Of a stretch of 64,000 nucleotides of DNA, positions 59,345-64,000 are shown piece after piece. Both the position numbers and the translations under genes were made by a program. Source of the stretch: DASRWT01 sp963748485 (lineage in GTDB: Bacteria > Methylomirabilota > Methylomirabilia > Rokubacteriales > CSP1-6); contig CAVVJF010000015.1 of assembly GCA_963748485.1 (NCBI GenBank), forward strand, positions 1-64,000, written 5' to 3'. The first letter of the stretch is position 1; each line of letters starts with the position of its first letter. A model generated the notes under the pieces. That model had not been told where the DNA came from and made no database searches. It saw only the letters and a list, made by a program, of their open reading frames with translations.

Positions 59345-61201
59345 ATGGCGACACAAGCGGCGTTCATGCCCGGCGCGACGAAGACGGCAGCGGTGACCGG
59401 CGTGTGGTCCTGGATCACCACGGTGGACCACAAGCGGATCGGCATCCTCTACGGCGTCACCGCCTTCATCTTCTTCCTCATGGGCGGCATCGAGGCGCTC
59501 ATCATGCGCGCGCAGCTCGCGCGTCCCGACAACGATCTCGTGAGCGCGCAGACGTTCAACGAGCTGTTCACCATGCACGGCACCACCATGGTGTTCCTGG
59601 CGATCATGCCGCTCAGCGCCGCCTTCTTCAATTTCATGATCCCGCTGCAGATCGGCGCCCGCGACGTCGCGTTCCCCCGACTCAACGCGCTCTCCTACTG
59701 GATTTTCCTCGCCGGGGGCCTCTTCCTGAACTCGAGCTTCCTGTTCGGGACCGCCCCCGACGGCGGCTGGTTCGGCTACACCACCCTCACCACCCGCCAG
59801 TTCTCCCAGGGCGCCAACATCGACTTCTGGATGCTGGGTCTCCAGATCCTCGGCATCGCGTCCATGCTCGCCGGCTTCAACTTCATCGTTACCATCATCA
59901 ACATGCGCGCGCCCGGCATGACCCTCATGCGGATGCCGGTGTTCATCTGGATGTCGCTCGTCGTCCAGTTCCTGGTGGTGCTGGCCTTCCCCGCCATCAC
60001 CGTCGCCCTCATCCTCCTCATGTTCGACCGGTTCTTCGGCACGCTCTTCTACGCTCCCGCCGCCGGGGCGGATCCGCTCCTGTGGCAGCACCTGTTCTGG
60101 ATCTTCGGCCACCCCGAGGTCTACATCCTCATCCTGCCCGCCATGGGCATCGTCTCCGAGGTGCTGCCGACCTTCGCGCGCAAGCCGCTGTTCGGCGCGC
60201 CCGTGGTCATCTACTCGGGCATCATGATCGGCTTCTTCGGCTTCGGGGTGTGGAGCCACCACATGTTCTCGGTGGGCATGGGGCCGGTGGCCGACGCCGT
60301 CTTCTCCATCGCCACCATGCTCATCGCGGTGCCCACCGGCGTGAAGATCCTCAACTGGATCAGCACGCTGTGGGGCGGCAGCATCCGCTTCACGAGCGCG
60401 CTCCTGTTCTCGCTGGGCTTCATCGCGATGTTCACCATGGGCGGGCTCAGCGGCGTCATGCACGCCTCCCCGCCGGTGGATCTCCAGCAGACCGACACCT
60501 ACTTCGTCGTGGCGCACTTCCACTACGTGCTGTTCGGCGGCTCCATCTTCGGGATCTTCTCCGGCTTCTACTACTGGTGGCCGAAGATGACGGGGCGCCT
60601 CCTCGACGAGCGGCTGGGCAAGATCCACTTCTGGCTCATGATGATCGGCTTCAACATGACGTTCTTCCCCCAGCACTACCTCGGGCTCATCGGCATGCCC
60701 CGGCGGATCTACACGTACGCCGCCGATCTCAACTGGGGCTTCTGGAACATGGTGTCCACGATCGGCGCGTTCATCATCGCCCTGTCGATCCTGGTCTTCA
60801 TCGTCAACGCGCTCAAGACGCGCCGGTCGGGCCAGGTGGCGGGACCGGACCCGTGGGACGCCCGCACGCTGGAGTGGGCCATCCCCTCGCCGCCCCCCGT
60901 CTACAACTTCGCCACCATCCCCACCGTGCACGGACGTGACGAGCTGTGGCTGCAGAAGCACGGCGACGGCCACGGGGGCGCGCCCACGCCGAAGCCGGCA
61001 CCCGCCACCGCCAAGGACATCGCGGCCATTCACATGCCGCCGCCGTCCTACTGGCCCATCCTGCTCGCGCTCGCGCTCACCACGATGATGTCGGGCCTGC
61101 TCATCAGCCACTACCAGATCATCATCGGCGGGCTCCTCACCGTCTTCTGCATGTTCAAGTTCGCGCTCGAGTACCATCGCCCCGCCCAGGAGACCCACTA
61201 G
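59345..61201 (+). CDS. ctaD: Cytochrome c oxidase subunit I with C-terminal extension
   Basis: Heme-copper oxidase catalytic subunit of 618 residues. Heme and copper ligands are visible: FTMHGTTMVFLAIMP (low-spin heme His), FGHPEVYILILPAMG (CuB His with the cross-linked Tyr), GVWSHHMFSVG (CuB His pair) and VVAHFHYVLFGGS (heme a3/a His). The Glu in GHPEV and this Tyr suggest an A-type enzyme. After the core, a His-rich linker leads to two further helices (YWPILLALALTTMMSGLLIS; IIGGLLTVFCMFKFAL), which is longer than the usual ~530 residues. The coxC GTG overlaps its stop by one base. Confidence 0.95.
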   Translation: MATQAAFMPGATKTAAVTGVWSWITTVDHKRIGILYGVTAFIFFLMGGIEALIMRAQLARPDNDLVSAQTFNELFTMHGTTMVFLAIMPLSAAFFNFMIPLQIGARDVAFPRLNALSYWIFLAGGLFLNSSFLFGTAPDGGWFGYTTLTTRQFSQGANIDFWMLGLQILGIASMLAGFNFIVTIINMRAPGMTLMRMPVFIWMSLVVQFLVVLAFPAITVALILLMFDRFFGTLFYAPAAGADPLLWQHLFWIFGHPEVYILILPAMGIVSEVLPTFARKPLFGAPVVIYSGIMIGFFGFGVWSHHMFSVGMGPVADAVFSIATMLIAVPTGVKILNWISTLWGGSIRFTSALLFSLGFIAMFTMGGLSGVMHASPPVDLQQTDTYFVVAHFHYVLFGGSIFGIFSGFYYWWPKMTGRLLDERLGKIHFWLMMIGFNMTFFPQHYLGLIGMPRRIYTYAADLNWGFWNMVSTIGAFIIALSILVFIVNALKTRRSGQVAGPDPWDARTLEWAIPSPPPVYNFATIPTVHGRDELWLQKHGDGHGGAPTPKPAPATAKDIAAIHMPPPSYWPILLALALTTMMSGLLISHYQIIIGGLLTVFCMFKFALEYHRPAQETH

Positions 61202-61797
61202 TGGCCGACGCGCACGCGCACCACGACCCGAACATCGGCACGACCGGGCTGGACAACCGGAAGGTCGGAATGTGGATCTTCCTGGGCTCGGACTGCATGT
61301 TCTTCGGCTCCCTCATCGGGACCTACCTCTCCTACAAGGGCAAGAGCCTCGCCGGCCCGGGCCCTCACGACGTCTTCAACATCCCCCTCACCTCGGAGAG
61401 CGCGGCGGTGCTGCTCGCCTCGTCGCTCACCATGGTGCTGGCCCTCGCCGCGCTGCAGAAGCACGACCTCAAGTGGGCGGGCCGCTGGCTGCTCGCGACC
61501 GCCATCCTCGGGGCCCATTTCGTGGGGAACCAGGTCTACGAGTTCGCCACGTTCGTCCTGCACGACGGCCTCACCCTGGGCACCAACCTCTTCGGCTCGA
61601 GCTTCTTCACCCTGACCGGCTTTCACGGCGCCCACGTCACCGGCGGCGTGATCTGGCTCATGGGGCTCTGGTGGCAGCTCAAGCGGGGCCGCCTCGACGC
61701 GCGCGACTACACCAAGGTCGAGATCGCGGGGCTCTACTGGCACTTCGTCGACATCGTGTGGATCGTGATCTTCACCATCATCTACCTTATCCCGTAG
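61201..61797 (+). CDS. coxC: Cytochrome c oxidase subunit III
   Basis: Membrane subunit of 198 residues. Landmarks are MWIFLGSDCMFFGSLIGTYL, TLTGFHGAHVTGGVIWLMGL and EIAGLYWHFVDIVWIVIFTI. These are typical of the five-helix bacterial form. GTG 61201 is used, as the codon TAGTG links it to ctaD. It stabilises subunit I and guards the proton entry. Confidence 0.94.
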   Translation: MADAHAHHDPNIGTTGLDNRKVGMWIFLGSDCMFFGSLIGTYLSYKGKSLAGPGPHDVFNIPLTSESAAVLLASSLTMVLALAALQKHDLKWAGRWLLATAILGAHFVGNQVYEFATFVLHDGLTLGTNLFGSSFFTLTGFHGAHVTGGVIWLMGLWWQLKRGRLDARDYTKVEIAGLYWHFVDIVWIVIFTIIYLIP

Positions 61798-61807
61798 GAG
61801 CGCCGAC

Positions 61808-62164
61808 ATGGCCGACCCGCATGCCGCCGCCGCCCAGGGAAGTCACGGCGCCCACGCCGAGACCCACGGCGGCGGGCACGCCACCGTCCGGACCTACATC
61901 CTCGTGGCCGTCGTGCTCGCCATCATCACCGCCATCGAGGTGGCGACCCTCTACGTCCCGGGCATCCCGAACAGCCTGCTCGTCATGAGCCTCCTCGTGA
62001 TGTCGGCGATCAAGTTCGTGCTGGTGGTGGGCTTCTTCATGCACCTGCGCTACGACCACAACATCATGCGGAGCTTCTTCATCGGGCCGCTGATCCTCTC
62101 CATCTGCATCATCCTCGCCCTGATGGCGCTGTTCAGCGCCTTCGTCCTGCTCCCGCGCCCGTAG
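61808..62164 (+). CDS. coxD: Cytochrome c oxidase subunit IV
   Basis: Small membrane protein of 118 residues with three helices: TYILVAVVLAIITAIEVATL, LLVMSLLVMSAIKFVLVVGF and PLILSICIILALMALFSAFV. The motif AIKFVLVVGFFMHLRYD is the signature of prokaryotic caa3-type subunit IV. A His-rich N-terminus precedes them. GGAGCGCCGAC precedes ATG 61808. Confidence 0.92.
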   Translation: MADPHAAAAQGSHGAHAETHGGGHATVRTYILVAVVLAIITAIEVATLYVPGIPNSLLVMSLLVMSAIKFVLVVGFFMHLRYDHNIMRSFFIGPLILSICIILALMALFSAFVLLPRP

Positions 62165-62165
62165 C

Positions 62166-63033
62166 ATGGCGCATGGAGTGCCCGGGCCGGGCGGGCCACC
62201 GCCCCTCCCGCCCGGGGGATTCGACTGGACCACCTGGAACGCCGACCCCTCCGTCGTGGTGGGTCTCGCGGTGATCGGCGTCCGCCTACGCCGGCGCCGC
62301 CCTCTACCGGCGCCGGCTCGATCCGGAGGCGCGGCTGGCTCCGCATCAGATCCTGTCCTTCGGCGGCGCCCTCGGCGTGCTGCTGGTGGCCCTGACCGGC
62401 CCGGTGCACGACCTGTCGGACTACTACCTCTTCAGCGCGCACATGGTCCAGCACATGCTGCTGGTGTTCGCCATGCCGCCGCTGCTCCTGCACGGGGTCC
62501 CCGGCTGGATGATCCGCCCGCTCCTGCGCGGCGCCGCCCTGCGCCGCCTCGCCTCCCGCCTCACTCGCCCTGCGGGGGCCTTCGCGGCGTTCAACGTGGT
62601 GCTCATCGTGTGGCACCTGCCGCCCGTCTACAACCTCACGATGGAGCAGCATCCGATCCACGTCGTCGGGCACCTGCTCATGATCGCCGCCGCCGTGATC
62701 CTGTGGTGGCCGCTCCTGTCGCCCCTCCCCGAGCTGCCGCGCGCGCCCTACCCCGTGCAGATCCTGTATCTCTTCGTGGTCGGCCTGCCCATGGTCGTGG
62801 TGGCGATCTTCATCAGCATGGCCGACAGCGTCCTTTACCCGTACTACGCGCGCGCGCCGCGCGTGATCGAGGCGCTCACGCCGCAGGCGGATCAGCATCT
62901 CGGCGGCCTCCTGATGTGGGTGCCGGGCGGCCTCATCTTCCTGGTCGCCCTCACCGTGGTCTTCTTCCGCTGGCAGGGGGCCGGCGGCGATGACATCACG
63001 GTGGGGCCCGCGAAGGCCACGCATGGCAGGTAG
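62166..63033 (+). CDS. ctaG: Cytochrome c oxidase assembly factor CtaG (caa3 type, one frameshift)
   Basis: Membrane assembly protein of about 288 residues, implicated in copper insertion into caa3 oxidases. The N-terminal PPGGFDWTTWNADPSVVVGL is in one frame; the rest is in another after one extra base near 62283. The rest includes AYAGAALYRRRLDPEARLAP, HDLSDYYLFSAHMVQHMLLV and GGLLMWVPGGLIFLVALTVV. The His-rich HMVQHMLL motif is diagnostic. Start ATG 62166 overlaps no gene and sits two bases after the coxD stop. The frameshift may be a consensus error. Confidence 0.88.
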
Positions 63034-63964
63034 CGCGGCGCGCCGTCTCGCCTGGCTCGCCCTCGCCGCGCTGGCGCTGGTGATGATGCTCGGCAACATC
63101 GTGAGCGCCACCGGCTCCGGCCTCGGCTGCCCCGACTGGCCGCTCTGCCACGGGCAGGTCATCCCGCCGAGCGGGACGGAGATCTGGATCGAGTTCCGGC
63201 ATCGCCTCGCGGTGCCCCTCTTCTCCGCGCTCCTCGTAGCCACCGCCGTGGTCACGCTGCGCCGCGCCGACGGGCGCGCCGTGCGCCGTGTCGCCGTCGC
63301 GCTCCTCGCCCTGCTCGGGGTCCAGATCGTGCTGGGAGGGATCACCGTGAAGCTCGGCCTGTCCGCGCCGATCAGCACGGTGCATCTCGTCACCGCCCTC
63401 GCCATCCTCGCCGGGCTGCTTACCATCGCGGCGCCCGAGCCCCTCGCGCCCGGGCGCGACGAGCCCACCCTGACGCGGCTGGCCGGCGTCGGCCTCCCCG
63501 TTCTCCTCGGACAGCTCGCCCTCGGGGGCTTCGTCCGCCACACCGGCGCCGGGCTGGCCTGCCCGGACTTTCCCCTGTGCAGCGGCGACATCTTCCCCGC
63601 CGGCGGTCCATCGCTGGTGCACTGGATCCACCGCTGGCTGGGCGTCGTCCTGCTCGGCCTCTTCGTCCATCTCGCCCTCGCGAGCCGGCGGACCGCGCTC
63701 GCCGGCGTGGGCGCGGCCATCGGCGCCCTCGCCGTGCTGCAAGTGGCCCTCGGCATCGCCGCCGTCCTCTTCCGTCTGCCCGTTCCCGTTCGGGCTGCCC
63801 ATGCCGCCGGCGGCTATGCGCTGTGGGGGCTGCTGGTGTGGACGGCGCTCCGGGCGGGGGTTGCCGGCCGGCTTCTGATTACGTATCCGCTCGCCTCGCC
63901 TTCGGCTGCGGCTCGCCAAGCAACTGCAGCGGACCAACCGACGGCGGGGCCGGGGGGCCGCTGA
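63023..63964 (+). CDS. ctaA: Heme A synthase-like protein (COX15/CtaA)
   Basis: Membrane heme-modifying enzyme of 313 residues with about eight helices in two similar halves. Each half has a Cys pair region, SGLGCPDWPLCHGQVIPP and AGLACPDFPLCSGDIFPA. Heme-ligand His residues are in EFRHRLAVPLFSA, TVHLVTALAILAG, HWIHRWLGVVLLGL and AAHAAGGYALWGL. It oxidises heme O to heme A for this oxidase. ATG 63023 overlaps ctaG by 11 bases; the next gene overlaps its stop (ATGA-type). Confidence 0.93.
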   Translation: MAGSAARRLAWLALAALALVMMLGNIVSATGSGLGCPDWPLCHGQVIPPSGTEIWIEFRHRLAVPLFSALLVATAVVTLRRADGRAVRRVAVALLALLGVQIVLGGITVKLGLSAPISTVHLVTALAILAGLLTIAAPEPLAPGRDEPTLTRLAGVGLPVLLGQLALGGFVRHTGAGLACPDFPLCSGDIFPAGGPSLVHWIHRWLGVVLLGLFVHLALASRRTALAGVGAAIGALAVLQVALGIAAVLFRLPVPVRAAHAAGGYALWGLLVWTALRAGVAGRLLITYPLASPSAAARQATAADQPTAGPGGR

Positions 63965-64000
63965 TGGCATTCTTCGCGCACCGGGTGGCCACGGCCGGCG
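63964..64000 (+). CDS. Start of a further gene, cut by the window end
   Basis: ATG 63964 overlaps the ctaA stop and opens a frame reading MAFFAHRVATAG to the window end. In caa3 operons the next gene is usually ctaB/cyoE (protoheme IX farnesyltransferase), but twelve residues are too few to tell. Confidence 0.4.
   Translation, partial: MAFFAHRVATAG

Noticed and set aside
58304..61198. Open frame of over 900 codons opposite coxB and ctaD
   Set aside because: Antisense artefact of the GC-rich oxidase genes; composition is Glu/His/Asp-rich with no domain.

Overview
The window joins two unrelated genomes. Positions 1 to about 5276 carry ubiG, a bacterial PH-domain gene, lysC and ptsP in the gene order and protein sequence of Bradyrhizobium-like Alphaproteobacteria. 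Every one of these genes is broken by several frameshifts, which looks like low-quality consensus rather than biology. ptsP loses its last ~15-20 codons at about 5276, and from there the DNA becomes visibly more GC-rich, with mostly intact genes to the end. The second part resembles an uncultured soil bacterium of the Candidatus Rokubacteria/Methylomirabilota type. That placement rests on very high GC, luciferase-like flavin oxidoreductases, Bug/Tct and Liv transporters, many acyl-CoA and xenobiotic-type enzymes, GTG starts and 4-bp overlaps; it is an inference, not shown by a marker gene.

Layout of the second part. 5.3-19 kb: two flavin-dependent oxidoreductases, a large cyclase/ATPase/TPR regulator with one frameshift, an ABC_sub_bind periplasmic protein, an aldo/keto reductase, a metallo-hydrolase, a squalene/phytoene synthase, an MFS exporter, a PhzF-like protein lacking the catalytic Glu, an M23 peptidase and a PAC2 protein. 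19-28.4 kb: a small lipoprotein and a secreted unknown protein, then a proteostasis run ftsH, htrA, a TylF-like methyltransferase, a dnaJ-like gene and clpB. 28.4-43.6 kb: an MFS carrier, a cupin, a gamma-glutamyltransferase-like protein divergent from a class-I amidotransferase hydrolase, a tandem EthD-like protein, a minus-strand operon (zinc ADH, TctC, TctB, TctA, amidohydrolase), a molybdenum hydroxylase with its FeS subunit and a diheme cytochrome, and an oligopeptide-type binding protein.

43.6-56.5 kb: a long minus-strand gene run, possibly one regulon. In transcription order it holds two acyl-CoA dehydrogenases, a soluble hybrid histidine kinase, a Nudix hydrolase, a benzoate-CoA-ligase-like enzyme, a thioesterase, a LigB-type extradiol dioxygenase, a Liv-type binding protein, LivHMGF and a metallo-hydrolase. 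It begins with a near-consensus sigma-70 promoter whose start point is covered by a perfect 14-bp palindrome of TetR-operator type. A perfect 31-bp inverted repeat separates the binding-protein gene from livH. This reads as uptake, CoA activation and oxidation of an aromatic or other carboxylate.

56.6-64 kb: an M20 carbamoylase/amidase gene with one frameshift, then a caa3-type cytochrome oxidase operon (COX2-hairpin-like small protein, coxB, ctaD, coxC, coxD, ctaG, ctaA and the start of a further gene). No rRNA, tRNA, CRISPR array, insertion sequence or phage gene was recognised.
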